A DNA stretch of 64,000 bases. It comes from an uncultured Bacteroidia bacterium. GTDB lineage: Bacteria; Bacteroidota; Bacteroidia; Bacteroidales; UBA932. Under the pieces are notes generated by a model, which saw only the letters and a list, made by a program, of their open reading frames with translations, had not been told where the DNA came from and did not search any database. The first letter of the stretch is position 1. Each line of letters begins with the position of its first letter. Both the position numbers and the translations under genes were made by a program. The DNA lies in contig CADBYT010000007.1 in the NCBI GenBank assembly GCA_902798975.1, positions 95,559-159,558 on the forward strand, in the 5' to 3' direction. Positions 1 through 8,270 of this stretch are shown here, one piece after another.

Positions 1-1
1 A

Positions 2-376
2 GCTGAGGAATACGGCATCGGGACCTATGTCTATTTCTCCCGTCCCGCGCTGGATATCAACAAGTTCGACTATTTCGTGGCGAAGAAGTGGCCCAAGGAG
101 ATCATTCGTTGCAAGGGCCTCTGCTACTTCAGCGCCGACCCGGACAAGTGCTACCTCTTCGAGACCGCAGGCAAGCAGAAGACCCTTAAGGACGCCGGCT
201 ACTGGTTTGCCACCATGCCCCGCAACGAACTGCAGGAACTGATGGCGCGCGATGCCAAGCTCCGCCGCGACTGGGATCCCGAGTATGGCGACCGCATGAA
301 CAAGATTGTTTTCATCGGTCAGCACCTCGACAAAGAGGCCCTTGAGTCCCTGATGGACGGCTGCCTTTCAGACTGA
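2..376 (+). CDS. CobW/P47K-family GTPase, C-terminal domain (5' partial)
   Basis: The reading frame is already open at the left edge, so only the last 124 residues are present. They match the CobW_C domain: a YVYFSRP strand, then a W-x-x-E-I-I-R-C-K-G segment, a mid-domain W, and a C-terminal KIVFIGQ-x-LD motif. CobW/YciC/ZigA-type G3E GTPases are metal chaperones for zinc or cobalt. The GTPase half and its metal-binding motif lie outside the window, so the metal cannot be inferred. The stop at 374-376 directly abuts the convergent stop of the next gene. Confidence 0.8.
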   Translation, partial: AEEYGIGTYVYFSRPALDINKFDYFVAKKWPKEIIRCKGLCYFSADPDKCYLFETAGKQKTLKDAGYWFATMPRNELQELMARDAKLRRDWDPEYGDRMNKIVFIGQHLDKEALESLMDGCLSD

Positions 377-1405
377 TCAGAAGTGTACGCCGAGGGCTAA
401 GGTGAGGGTGGCGTAAGTGCGCCAGGAGCAGCCTGCGGCGAAGGATAAATGTTTCCAAGTGATCAGCACCCCGGCGTCGCCGCAGAGGCCGGCGGTCGAG
501 TAATCCGTGACGCGGGCCCAACGGTCTTTCGCGTCTTGCCAGTCCAATTCTTCTTTCGTGTAGCCGGCTCCGGCGTAGATTCCCAACCAGGGCAAAGGAC
601 GCCATAATGGTCCGCCGGCCACGGAGAAAACACCGTAGCGGCTCTGGCCGTTCCCCCAGAAGCGTCCGTCGTCCGCCGTGCCGTCGCTGCGGCAGTCGTA
701 GCTATGCCCCATGGCCGTGAAATTGCTGCGCCCGGCCAACCAGAAACCCCAGCGCTGCCGATAGCTCACGGCGGCCATCAGGCCGTAACTGGAGGCGGAG
801 CCGTGGGCATAGAGCACCAGCAGGTCCGCCGACCATTTTGGAGGGTAATTCGGGTCGCGGTCGTAAGACGGAAGAATCGAAGCCGGGTCGGCGAGCCTGA
901 TGTCGGGTTCTGAGGATGAAAGGGGAGATGCCGACGCGGTAATCGGTAGCGACAGTGCCGGGAGCCGGAGGCGTTCGCGCACTACGGGGGCTGGCTCGGC
1001 TGCTATTTGCCGCGAGGTGGCCGGTGGCGTGTGTTTTGAGGGAGTCGAAGGCGTTTTTGGTCGGTCTGCTTCGGTCGGACTGGCTGGCGCTGATGTCGCG
1101 CCGCTGGCGTCGGCATAGCGCTGCTGGATGGCACGAAAGCGCGTCCGCTGGCGTTTGCTCATTGTTCCAGACGCTTCCTGGAGGGTTTTCCGCAGGGCGG
1201 CGAGTTCCTGGAGCAGTGCTGTGACCGAGCGGTCCGGAACGGATTCGCCGCCAGCAATGCGCTGCCGCATGTCGATGCAGCGGTCGCAGATTTCCTCATA
1301 TTGGTCCAGGATGCCGTCCCACCGGTCCTGTGCAGACAAGCGGACCGTTCCCGCCAGGAGCAGGAGCGGCAGGAGCAGGCTTTCCAGAGCAATGCGTCGT
1401 GTCAT
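377..1405 (-). CDS. Exported protein with possible beta-barrel C-terminus
   Basis: 342 residues with a signal peptide (MTRRIALE, a run of Leu, then A-Q cleavage near residue 26). After it come a helical stretch (about 30-110), a Pro/Ser/Thr-rich linker (about 110-200), and a C-terminal half rich in aromatic and Gly alternation ending in a terminal Phe. That pattern is typical of small outer-membrane beta-domains. The start at 1405 is chosen over upstream in-frame codons because the signal peptide begins there and a TAATTTTG box lies 8 bases upstream. No family is recognised. It is divergent from the kinase gene. Confidence 0.6.
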   Translation of the reverse strand: MTRRIALESLLLPLLLLAGTVRLSAQDRWDGILDQYEEICDRCIDMRQRIAGGESVPDRSVTALLQELAALRKTLQEASGTMSKRQRTRFRAIQQRYADASGATSAPASPTEADRPKTPSTPSKHTPPATSRQIAAEPAPVVRERLRLPALSLPITASASPLSSSEPDIRLADPASILPSYDRDPNYPPKWSADLLVLYAHGSASSYGLMAAVSYRQRWGFWLAGRSNFTAMGHSYDCRSDGTADDGRFWGNGQSRYGVFSVAGGPLWRPLPWLGIYAGAGYTKEELDWQDAKDRWARVTDYSTAGLCGDAGVLITWKHLSFAAGCSWRTYATLTLALGVHF

Positions 1406-1413
1406 AGACAAGA

Positions 1414-1421
1414 CAAAATTA
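1414..1421 (-). promoter_or_regulatory. Bacteroidetes -7 box for the exported protein
   Basis: TAATTTTG on the minus strand, eight bases upstream of the start at 1405; a full match to TAnnTTTG. Confidence 0.6.
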
Positions 1422-1433
1422 GCAATTTTTCCG

Positions 1434-1441
1434 TACCTTTG
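1434..1441 (+). promoter_or_regulatory. Bacteroidetes -7 box for the kinase gene
   Basis: TACCTTTG, full consensus, seven bases before the ATG at 1449. The transcript would be nearly leaderless, which supports the 1449 start over any upstream one. Confidence 0.6.
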
Positions 1442-1448
1442 GACTCCG

Positions 1449-2369
1449 ATGACAGAGGACTCCGCTTTTTTCGACCTTCGGGATGACTCCCGCGTTTCCT
1501 TTGACCGGCCTGAATGCATACATCGGTCAGAGAAGGGGTGGGCGGAGTTGTACCGTGTCGAGCGGGACGGCAAATTCCGTGTCCTCAAGGTCCTCCGCTC
1601 CGGGCTGCGCGGACAGCAGCGATATGAGGCGCTGCTGCGTAAAGAATATGAGATTGGATACAGCCTGGATCATCCGGCCATCCGGTCGGTTTATTCGTAT
1701 GGCCATTCTGATGCGCTGGGCAATTATATCGAAATGGAATGGGTGGACGGGTGCTCCCTGGCGGAGTACCTGGCTACGCACCGCCCGGACGTGACAACGG
1801 CTCGCAGACTGCTGTTGCAACTGTGCGATGCACTTTCCTATCTCCATGCCCGGCAGATTGTCCATCGCGACATCAAGCCGGCCAATATCCTTCTGACGCA
1901 CAACGGACTGAATGTGAAACTGATCGATTTCGGCCTGTCCGATACGGACGGCCATGCCGTTTTGAAGGCTGCAGCCGGAACAGAATCTTTCGCGGCTCCG
2001 GAGTTGATACGCGGCGAAGCGGCGGATTGCCGTGCGGACATCTATTCGCTCGGCAAGATCTTTGCCATGCTGCTTCCAGCGCGCAAGGATGTTGTCAGGC
2101 GCTGCACCGACGAAGACCGGGACCGGCGCTATCCGGATGCAGCTTCTGTGGCAGCGGCCCTGCGCCGTCGGCCGTGGGGTTGGCTGCCCGCCGCCTTGCT
2201 GCTTGTCCTTGCCGTGGGACTGGTGCTCTTCCTCTTGCGCCCGACCGTGCCGGAGCCGGATCTCCCGGCAGAAACGGAGCAACCGGAGTCCGTCATTTCG
2301 GATCCGGTTGCCATTGACGAATTGTTCCGTCAGGCGACGGACATGATTCTCTCCGGCGAAGATCAATAG
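1449..2369 (+). CDS. Membrane-anchored Ser/Thr protein kinase
   Basis: 306 residues. The kinase core shows the Lys of VLKVLR (K47), the catalytic loop HRDIKPAN (139-146), the metal site DFG (160-162) and APE (183-185). The N-lobe lacks an obvious glycine-rich loop and the C-lobe is short. A single transmembrane helix (about 245-264) follows, then a short acidic tail outside the membrane. The compact architecture resembles bacterial Hanks-type kinases, with a small sensor or partner-binding tail instead of PASTA domains. It overlaps the convergent DUF gene by 7 bases at its 3' end. Confidence 0.85.
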   Translation: MTEDSAFFDLRDDSRVSFDRPECIHRSEKGWAELYRVERDGKFRVLKVLRSGLRGQQRYEALLRKEYEIGYSLDHPAIRSVYSYGHSDALGNYIEMEWVDGCSLAEYLATHRPDVTTARRLLLQLCDALSYLHARQIVHRDIKPANILLTHNGLNVKLIDFGLSDTDGHAVLKAAAGTESFAAPELIRGEAADCRADIYSLGKIFAMLLPARKDVVRRCTDEDRDRRYPDAASVAAALRRRPWGWLPAALLLVLAVGLVLFLLRPTVPEPDLPAETEQPESVISDPVAIDELFRQATDMILSGEDQ

Positions 2370-2908
2370 ACTTCGACGCGGGTAAGGCCCTTGGCGCGTC
2401 CGGCGACATAAGGGCTCAGGCGCTTGCCGTCCCTTTCTACCGACAGGTAAAGCGGCTGTCCCAAGAGGAATTCAGACGTCTCGACGAAATCGCCCGCCCG
2501 GAGTTTGGACGTCCCGGCATCTTCCACTTCAAAGCGGCAGCCGCCCAGGCTTCTGAGAATGACCGTCCGGTCTGGCATCCAGCTGAGTGTCAAATGTTTG
2601 CCAACTTCCAGCTCCTGGCTGTTCACGGGCTGGGCCGTGAGGAAACCCGAGGTGTCCTGCAATTCGAGACAGAGGGCACGGAAACTGTCGCGTCCGGCGT
2701 AGCGGGCAAGCAGGTCGAGGGTTGACAGGCGCTGGCGCGGATGGTGCGAGACGTAGCCCCAGAATCGTTTGAGTGTGGCAGAGGATACGGTTTCTCCCAG
2801 CTTATCGCCAATGACGGCTTCGAGCGCGTCAAAGTCAGTGGAGGTCTCCAGGCGGCCGCCGTACTGCCGGGCGACTTCTTTCCGCAGGTAATCGAGTTCG
2901 TTATTCAT
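2363..2908 (-). CDS. Conserved Bacteroidetes protein of unknown function
   Basis: 181 residues, no signal peptide. The N-terminal half contains a segment around TLKRFWGYV and LDLLARYAG that looks like a helical DNA-binding or docking unit common in Bacteroidetes hypothetical proteins. The C-terminal half is beta-rich (ILRSLGGCRFEV, LYLSVERDGK). Its start overlaps the end of the upstream LRR lipoprotein gene by 8 bases, so the two are probably co-transcribed and coupled. It overlaps the convergent kinase gene by 7 bases. The function is not known. Confidence 0.7.
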   Translation of the reverse strand: MNNELDYLRKEVARQYGGRLETSTDFDALEAVIGDKLGETVSSATLKRFWGYVSHHPRQRLSTLDLLARYAGRDSFRALCLELQDTSGFLTAQPVNSQELEVGKHLTLSWMPDRTVILRSLGGCRFEVEDAGTSKLRAGDFVETSEFLLGQPLYLSVERDGKRLSPYVAGRAKGLTRVEVY

Positions 2909-4058
2909 GGTAAACGATTTTGACGTTGTCGTCTCTGTTCAGCGTACCGAGTACCTGCCCTTTGGCCAGATAGATGGTGGTCAGCTTGGGGCAGTCGTGG
3001 CAGTCAACTATGTTCATTTTCGGGCATTTCGACAAGTCCAGCGTCATGATATCCGTGCTGTGGCAGTCGAGGTAGCGCAGGGTTTTATTGTCCAGCAGCA
3101 GTTCCCGGATGGGGGCTTCTTCACAGTGGAGTTCATCCAGCCGGTCAAGGCCGCATACGTCCAGCGCAGACAACGGGTTGTAGGAGACATTCATCAGTTC
3201 GACCTCCCGGAGCATGGACACGTCCAGTTCGGTCAACTCGTTGACGCACACTTCGCACTGGACCAGATGCGTTACGGGGGAGAGGTCCAGAGTCCGGATT
3301 CGGTTGTGCGGGACATAGAGTTGTGTAAGCCGGGTATTTCCTGTCAGGTCGATGGCCGTGAGGCGGCCGAGGCCGATGTCTTCGACGCGTGTCCCATTGG
3401 CTTGCAACTTGATCAGGTTCGGGAAGGACTCAATGCCGCTCAGTGACAGGATGTTGTCCGTGCCGACTTCGACCGCGGTGATTGTCCGGGCTTCCTCCTG
3501 GCTAAGTTGTCCGTCTTGGTTTATGTCGTAATTCCAGAGTATCCAGGCGCGGAACTGTTCGTCTGGAATCTCGATGAAGTCAGTGGTCGGTTTTTCGGGA
3601 TTATTCGGTTCCTCTGGATTCTCAGGATTGTCCGGATTTTCGGGGTTATCCGGATTTTCGGGGTTATCCGGTTCTTCCGGAATCTCGGTAGGCGGGAGCG
3701 TCGTGAATGACTTCTCCGTTGAATACACGCGCAGACTGCCGCCGTTGTCGATGTACGCCTGGAAGGTGTAGCTTCGTGCGCTGTTCAGGTCGCTCAGCGT
3801 CACGGTGATGAGATTGCCGTCCAGGTTCGCCGGGACGTTCCGGGAATTGGCAGAGCCGTCTTCCTGGATGGTGAAGCCGTATCGGACCAGCAGGTCGGAC
3901 TGCGTGACGGAGGCAATCAGTGTTGCGCCGCGCTCCGTGATGTCCGTGACGGTCAGGCTCTGGATCTGCGGCATCAGGACAGACGTGTTGTCCGGCAATG
4001 GCCGCCCGCAGGCACCCGCGAGCAGCAGTAGAGCGATGCAGCATCTATGGAATCTCAT
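2901..4058 (-). CDS. Leucine-rich-repeat surface lipoprotein
   Basis: 385 residues. A lipoprotein signal ends in LLAGAC. Next come an Ig/fibronectin-like domain (about 30-120, with the SYTFQAYIDN strand), a Pro-Glu-Asn-Asp linker of repeated PENPDN units, an EF-hand-like loop (DINQDGQLSQEE) and about six leucine-rich repeats of the BspA/internalin-like type up to the C-terminus. It is probably exposed on the outer surface for binding or adhesion. It is preceded by a perfect TATATTTG box and coupled to the next gene by an 8-base overlap. Confidence 0.8.
   Translation of the reverse strand: MRFHRCCIALLLLAGACGRPLPDNTSVLMPQIQSLTVTDITERGATLIASVTQSDLLVRYGFTIQEDGSANSRNVPANLDGNLITVTLSDLNSARSYTFQAYIDNGGSLRVYSTEKSFTTLPPTEIPEEPDNPENPDNPENPDNPENPEEPNNPEKPTTDFIEIPDEQFRAWILWNYDINQDGQLSQEEARTITAVEVGTDNILSLSGIESFPNLIKLQANGTRVEDIGLGRLTAIDLTGNTRLTQLYVPHNRIRTLDLSPVTHLVQCEVCVNELTELDVSMLREVELMNVSYNPLSALDVCGLDRLDELHCEEAPIRELLLDNKTLRYLDCHSTDIMTLDLSKCPKMNIVDCHDCPKLTTIYLAKGQVLGTLNRDDNVKIVYHE
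3633..3668 (-). repeat. 18-bp tandem repeat encoding the PENPDN linker
   Basis: Two exact adjacent 18-bp units (3633-3650, 3651-3668), with diverged copies on both sides between about 3598 and 3683. They encode the Pro-rich spacer of the LRR lipoprotein, so length variation by slippage is likely. Confidence 0.8.
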
Positions 4059-4062
4059 AACA

Positions 4063-4070
4063 CAAATATA
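4063..4070 (-). promoter_or_regulatory. Bacteroidetes -7 box for the LRR lipoprotein
   Basis: TATATTTG on the minus strand, four bases before the start codon at 4058; full consensus. Confidence 0.55.
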
Positions 4071-4179
4071 GCGTTTTTCTCCGTTGGATGTCCGCCGGAA
4101 GCCACAAATGAACCGGAGGTGAACTTGATTGGACCGGGCAGAAAAAGGATATTTGCGGAAACATTAAAACTGACCACCG

Positions 4180-5280
4180 ATGAAAAGATTCTTTTTACTG
4201 GCCGCATTCTGCGCTATTTTGTCGGCCTGCGGAAACCCGAACAAGCCGCTCGATTCGGACATTTCGGAAGATCCGACGGACCAACTTCCTGAACTTCCCC
4301 CGGACTACGCTTGGATGACGCTTTCCACGAAATTTGTCTTCGATGAAGAACCGCTGCGTACCAAAGCAGGCAGTTCTGATGATTTGTATGTTGTTGGAGT
4401 TCATCAGATTATCCAGGCTGTGATGCCGCATAGCGGGGCCCGATATACGGATTATGGTAAATATGCTTATGGCGTGTTCGACGACCTCTCCCATGCCATA
4501 TTCAAGGTCGCGAAGAGTTTCCATTATGGAATATGTGTCATCTATATCCCGAACGGAAAGAATGTGCTAAAGAACTATGGATCTGATTACTATGGCGCAC
4601 CTTGCAGGAGCATCTATGCTGACAGTGGCAGCCCGGATCACCAGGCGGCCAAACTGAATGAGATCTTGTACGGATATGAAACTCCGGATTTGAACTGGGG
4701 ATTCGCAGAAACGAAGGACAATACCTCCGGGAAGCTTCTTTGGAACACCGTGGAGCGCTATCAAGGTTTTGTAGACGACTGGGATCCCGCCCAGGGACGG
4801 CAAGTAGACATTGACCTGCACCGGATGATGATGGGCTTGCGGATTCGTGCGACGGATTTTAAGAAGGGATACCTGATGGTTTATGGGGACGAATTCTTTT
4901 CCATCCGATACAGGATGGATCCGACCAGCACGGGCAATACCGAACTTGACCTGGAGATGGAGACGCCCTGGATGCCTTGTTACGGAAGCATAGACGGACT
5001 GGGAGTTAACACGTTGTCATGGAATCTGGAAGATTATACGCCGGAAGAGATGCAAGAAATCAAGGAGCGTAAGATCAATTACGGCTGGGGGGATGTGAAC
5101 ATTACGTATTTCGATGAGTCCGGAAAAGAAATGTTGCTCTTTACCACATCGGGCATGTTGATGAAACGTAATACAAGGTATACTCTGGAGTTCTCCCTTT
5201 CGGATGCCGTTGCGAACCAGGGCATCGTGACGCATATGGTGATCGATGATGGAGGAATGGAAGAACAATCGCTGATTTAG
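4180..5280 (+). CDS. Hypothetical lipoprotein, possibly fimbrillin-like
   Basis: 366 residues. The signal peptide ends with a lipobox ILSAC, followed by an acidic spacer and then TKAG, a sequence often seen at the start of the mature domain in Bacteroidales fimbrillin-like proteins. The rest is beta-rich with aromatic residues and no catalytic motif. A GATATTTG box (7 of 8 matches, 4148-4155) lies 24 bases upstream. The fimbrillin assignment is an inference from overall style only; no flanking pilin assembly gene is present. Confidence 0.55.
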   Translation: MKRFFLLAAFCAILSACGNPNKPLDSDISEDPTDQLPELPPDYAWMTLSTKFVFDEEPLRTKAGSSDDLYVVGVHQIIQAVMPHSGARYTDYGKYAYGVFDDLSHAIFKVAKSFHYGICVIYIPNGKNVLKNYGSDYYGAPCRSIYADSGSPDHQAAKLNEILYGYETPDLNWGFAETKDNTSGKLLWNTVERYQGFVDDWDPAQGRQVDIDLHRMMMGLRIRATDFKKGYLMVYGDEFFSIRYRMDPTSTGNTELDLEMETPWMPCYGSIDGLGVNTLSWNLEDYTPEEMQEIKERKINYGWGDVNITYFDESGKEMLLFTTSGMLMKRNTRYTLEFSLSDAVANQGIVTHMVIDDGGMEEQSLI

Positions 5281-5565
5281 GCGATTGTGCAACAGCCGGG
5301 TGTTTGTTTTTTCGCCGTGTTTTTCTAACTTAGCGGAACATAATGACAAACACTCGAAAGTGTGGTCGGCTCCGGGACACAAATCTGGAAAATTTTTGAA
5401 GAGGAGCAGGCGCATTTTCTCATGGCATTTTGGCGTGAGGCTGTTGCTTTATTCCTCTTCAAGGCTTTCCAGAGCCCGTGTCCCAGGAATTACCAGCAGT
5501 CTCGCGCTTTTCTTGTTTTTGTTTTATTATTAATAACACATTATTTTACTAAAAATCAATTATTT
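5281..5565 (+). other. Non-coding stretch before the accessory cassette
   Basis: No convincing gene. It contains a short hairpin ACACT-CGAA-AGTGT (5350-5363). Composition becomes very AT-rich from about 5518, leading into the first small gene at 5566. An open frame runs through part of it into that gene but has no conserved features. No full TAnnTTTG box was found. Confidence 0.4.
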
Positions 5566-5676
5566 ATGGGAAATTACGATGATGATTATGATGACGAGAC
5601 CAGTGAGTATGATGCCGATGAGGATCTCGAAATGATGTTCGATGAGGAAGATCTTGAGGAAATGTATGAAGGATAA
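5566..5676 (+). CDS. Tiny, highly acidic protein (36 aa)
   Basis: 36 residues, more than half Asp or Glu, with Tyr interspersed (GNYDDDYDDE at the start, EDLEEMYEG at the end). The start at 5566 follows an A/T-rich leader. It is the first gene of an eight-gene co-directional run with gaps of 2-24 bases. Such acidic mini-proteins can be DNA mimics or inhibitors, but nothing in the sequence proves this. The family is unknown. Confidence 0.5.
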   Translation: MGNYDDDYDDETSEYDADEDLEMMFDEEDLEEMYEG

Positions 5677-5690
5677 TAATACTTACTGAA

Positions 5691-5903
5691 ATGATTGCAT
5701 TGTTTGTTATTGGGATTGTCCTGGTCTTGGAGATTGTTGTTGCGTTACTTTATGCCGGCAAGTCTGCATCTGGACTGATATGGGTCATTTGCCGGCCGTT
5801 TCGTGTCCCGCTTCCGATGATCGTCGGTTTCATCGTTCGACTTGTATTAATCGGAGCTGCCGTCTTTTGTTTGACAAAAAGCATTCCTGCCATCTTCGGT
5901 TAA
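5691..5903 (+). CDS. Small two-helix membrane protein
   Basis: 70 residues with two hydrophobic helices (about 3-20 and 41-66) separated by a basic loop (CRPFRVP). There is no signal peptide cleavage site and no known family. It lies 14 bases after the acidic mini-protein and 2 bases before the next gene, so it is almost certainly in the same transcript. Confidence 0.55.
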   Translation: MIALFVIGIVLVLEIVVALLYAGKSASGLIWVICRPFRVPLPMIVGFIVRLVLIGAAVFCLTKSIPAIFG

Positions 5904-5905
5904 TT

Positions 5906-6223
5906 ATGCGAAAGACATTGTCAGAAGAAGAGTTATCGTTTGTCCTGAAGAAGTCCATCATTATTCGGGGATCGTTGATTATGAGAGATTCCAAGAATCC
6001 GGAACCAATCAATAATCTGGAACAAAAGATTCGCCGTGTAATCCTGGATTCTTCGGGAGAAACATTCAGCCGCGAAGAAAGCGACATCGCTGCCGAATTA
6101 ATTGACCGGGGAGTCCGTTCACAAATCCTGGATGCTCTGCAAGTTGTTCAGGATCCGGAGCGGGACCGCAACGAGGAATATGGTCATGAAATGATAGAGG
6201 TCATAAAGAGTCTAACGGTCTAA
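5906..6223 (+). CDS. Hypothetical small cytoplasmic protein
   Basis: 105 residues, predicted helical and charged, no membrane segment. The start at 5906 is used because it sits 2 bases after the upstream stop; upstream in-frame codons would overlap the membrane protein gene. The sequence does not match a family I recognise. Its position in the small-gene run suggests a role as an adaptor or immunity-type protein, which is inference. Confidence 0.5.
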   Translation: MRKTLSEEELSFVLKKSIIIRGSLIMRDSKNPEPINNLEQKIRRVILDSSGETFSREESDIAAELIDRGVRSQILDALQVVQDPERDRNEEYGHEMIEVIKSLTV

Positions 6224-6227
6224 AACA

Positions 6228-6578
6228 ATGACATTAGATAATCTGATCATTCATCATGATTTTGATGAACTTGTTCCTTGTTTCCTGACAATTGATCCGG
6301 AATCTGCTCAATCTCGTCTGGGAGATTTGCAACAAAGCTTCAACGTTTTGTGCGAGATGATCCCGGGTGATGCTGAAGGAAAGGCTATTGTTGTCAGCAC
6401 TCAGATCACAACGGACAAGAATAACAATGAGATCTCGTGTTGTCTATATGCGTCCGGTTGTGAAGATGACAGCTGGGATGTCTGTCTTGCCAAAGAAGTC
6501 ATCTTCGGCACTGCCGTTGGTGAACTGAGGGCATTGGCCCAGATTCTATGGCAGATGCTAAACACATATAATTGTTAA
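6228..6578 (+). CDS. Hypothetical protein, candidate immunity protein
   Basis: 116 residues, acidic, cytoplasmic. The N-terminus (LDNLIIHHDFDELVPCFL) resembles Bacteroidetes proteins grouped near DUF6557, which often sit in toxin/immunity neighbourhoods; this likeness is from memory and is tentative. It lies 4 bases after the previous gene and 4 bases before the zinc-ribbon gene. If the LHH nuclease at 8271 is a toxin, this is one of the better immunity candidates in the cluster. Confidence 0.45.
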   Translation: MTLDNLIIHHDFDELVPCFLTIDPESAQSRLGDLQQSFNVLCEMIPGDAEGKAIVVSTQITTDKNNNEISCCLYASGCEDDSWDVCLAKEVIFGTAVGELRALAQILWQMLNTYNC

Positions 6579-6582
6579 TGTC

Positions 6583-6759
6583 ATGGCTTTTTACAAATGT
6601 CCGAATTGTAGGAGAGTATTCTCTGTAGATATTCTGATTGATCCTGCCCCGATCAGCCTATCCGGTTATCCATCGATGCCCTGTCCTGATTGCGGAAAAC
6701 TTAGCGGTAGCATATCGTATGCAGGGTATCTGTTCGGAAAGAAGACCAAAAACAAATAA
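6583..6759 (+). CDS. Zinc-ribbon mini-protein (58 aa)
   Basis: 58 residues read directly from the sequence. Two CxxC knuckles, CPNC (6-9) and CPDC (34-37), are spaced like a zinc ribbon, and the tail is Lys-rich. It starts 4 bases after the preceding stop. A second zinc-ribbon protein at 10182 shares the pattern KCPxC...CPxCGK, linking the two small-gene runs on either side of the WYL regulator. Confidence 0.65.
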   Translation: MAFYKCPNCRRVFSVDILIDPAPISLSGYPSMPCPDCGKLSGSISYAGYLFGKKTKNK

Positions 6760-6776
6760 ACCCGTAATTAAAAAGA

Positions 6777-7157
6777 ATGAGCGTTATGAGAACCGTGAGA
6801 ACTGAAGACGAATTGAAAGCGGCCTTTGCAGCCAAGGAAGAAAAAATCCTCGTAAAGGGCCCGATGGCAGAGAAGATGGTTAAAAAGGCAAAAACAAGGA
6901 AAGCGAGCAAGATTGCCGGAATCGCTCTTGTATTAACTTCTTTGGCAGCAATACCTTTTACTGGAGGGGCGTCAGCCGTAGGGGTTAGTGCCGGGTTGAC
7001 AATAGGTGGAGCAGCATTGGTCTTGACGGCTGAAGAGTTGGCTATCCTCTGTGGTTTCGCTTTAGCCATGTATGGTATTTATAAAGGCTCGAAGGTTAAG
7101 TATAAAATGACCCCCACCGGGCCTGAAGTAGAAATTGATCCAAAGTATAAAGAATAG
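6777..7157 (+). CDS. Small membrane protein with glycine-rich hairpin
   Basis: 126 residues; an alternative start is the ATG at 6786. The N-terminal 45 residues are charged and helical (TEDELKAAFAAKEE, KMVKKAKTRK). A long hydrophobic hairpin follows, rich in Gly and Ala (FTGGASAVG, GLTIGGAALVL, about 46-105), then a hydrophilic tail. The layout is that of a membrane-inserting or membrane-remodelling protein widespread in bacteria without assigned function. It lies 24 bases upstream of the GTPase gene, whose C-terminus has a similar Gly/Ala-rich character, suggesting a joint membrane role. Confidence 0.6.
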   Translation: MSVMRTVRTEDELKAAFAAKEEKILVKGPMAEKMVKKAKTRKASKIAGIALVLTSLAAIPFTGGASAVGVSAGLTIGGAALVLTAEELAILCGFALAMYGIYKGSKVKYKMTPTGPEVEIDPKYKE

Positions 7158-7181
7158 AAATAATCATAATCACACTTTATT

Positions 7182-8261
7182 ATGGAGTATTCATTCGATG
7201 ATATTCGGAAAAAATTTACCGTTGTAAAAGAAAGTTTTGGCAAGGTCAATATTTTACTATTGGGTAAGACGGGAGTAGGGAAAAGCACCTTGATAAATGC
7301 TTTCTTTCAAGAAGATCTTGCCGAAACAGGCATTGGGCGCCCCGTTACACAAAATGTCAGGGAGTATACGAAAGAGGACTCTTTTTTGCGTCTATTCGAT
7401 ACAAAAGGGATGGAGTTGAAGGATTACAAAACCATCCTCCAGGGTTTAAAAGAATTGATAACTTCGAGGAACACAGAAAACGAAGCTGATCATATTCATC
7501 TGGCATGGTTTTGTATCCAATGTGAAAGCAAAAGGGTAGAGGATGCTGAATTGAATCTGATTAATGAGTTGGCGGAACGTATCCCGGTTGTTGTCATATT
7601 GACTCAATGCCTTTCCCGAAAGGTAGCAGATCAATTGGAAGAAGTGGTTTTACACGGAGCTCCTTCAGTAAAAAAGGTTGTCAGGGTTTTGGCCAGAGAC
7701 TATGAAACCGATCTTGGCGTACACCGTGCTTTTGGCCTTGATACTCTTGAAGAAGTGTCGGAACAACTTATTCCTGAGGCCTTTCGAAAAGCGTTTGTTT
7801 CTGCTCAAAAGGTCAGTTTAAAAGCCAAAAAGAATCGTGCCGATAAAGTAGTTTTGGGCGCTGCCTCAACTGCTGCTGGTGTTTGTGCTGTGCCCATCCC
7901 TCTTTCTGATGCGATCGCGATTGCTCCCATCCAGATATCAATGTTGGCCGGGATTAATCTTGTTATGGGGCTGAAATCGACTGATGATTTTTTAAAGAGT
8001 CTGGTCATGATTGCTGGAGGTGTGGGAGGAGCGACCCATGTCGGTAGGTTAGTTTTCTCAAACATTATGAAAATGATTCCTGGTGCTGGTCAAATCATTG
8101 GGGGCATCGTTAGCTCCACAACCGCTGCTGCTATCACTACCGCTATGGGTGAAGCATATATTGCCGCTTTGGTGTTTATGATTGCGTCGGGAATCGACTT
8201 AACTCCAGAGAACATAGGGAACTACTTCAAAAAAGTTCTTAACAAGGAAATAAAGGATTAA
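7182..8261 (+). CDS. GTPase with C-terminal DUF697-like membrane domain
   Basis: 359 residues. G1/Walker A is GKTGVGKS (28-35), the G3 motif is DTKG (73-76), and the G4 position reads LTQC in place of the usual TKxD, so nucleotide specificity may be altered. From about residue 220 the protein becomes Gly/Ala-rich and hydrophobic (AAGVCAVPIPLSDAIAIAPIQ, then a GAGQIIGGI segment), as in Era-like GTPases carrying DUF697. Such proteins associate with membranes and recall dynamin-like or interferon-inducible GTPases. GC is clearly lower than in neighbouring genes, which suggests acquisition. Confidence 0.8.
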   Translation: MEYSFDDIRKKFTVVKESFGKVNILLLGKTGVGKSTLINAFFQEDLAETGIGRPVTQNVREYTKEDSFLRLFDTKGMELKDYKTILQGLKELITSRNTENEADHIHLAWFCIQCESKRVEDAELNLINELAERIPVVVILTQCLSRKVADQLEEVVLHGAPSVKKVVRVLARDYETDLGVHRAFGLDTLEEVSEQLIPEAFRKAFVSAQKVSLKAKKNRADKVVLGAASTAAGVCAVPIPLSDAIAIAPIQISMLAGINLVMGLKSTDDFLKSLVMIAGGVGGATHVGRLVFSNIMKMIPGAGQIIGGIVSSTTAAAITTAMGEAYIAALVFMIASGIDLTPENIGNYFKKVLNKEIKD

Positions 8262-8270
8262 ACATGTTCC

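Noticed and set aside
1128-1448. N-terminal extension of the kinase
   Set aside because: It would cross the divergent promoter and overlap the exported protein gene; the promoter at 1434 fixes the start at 1449.
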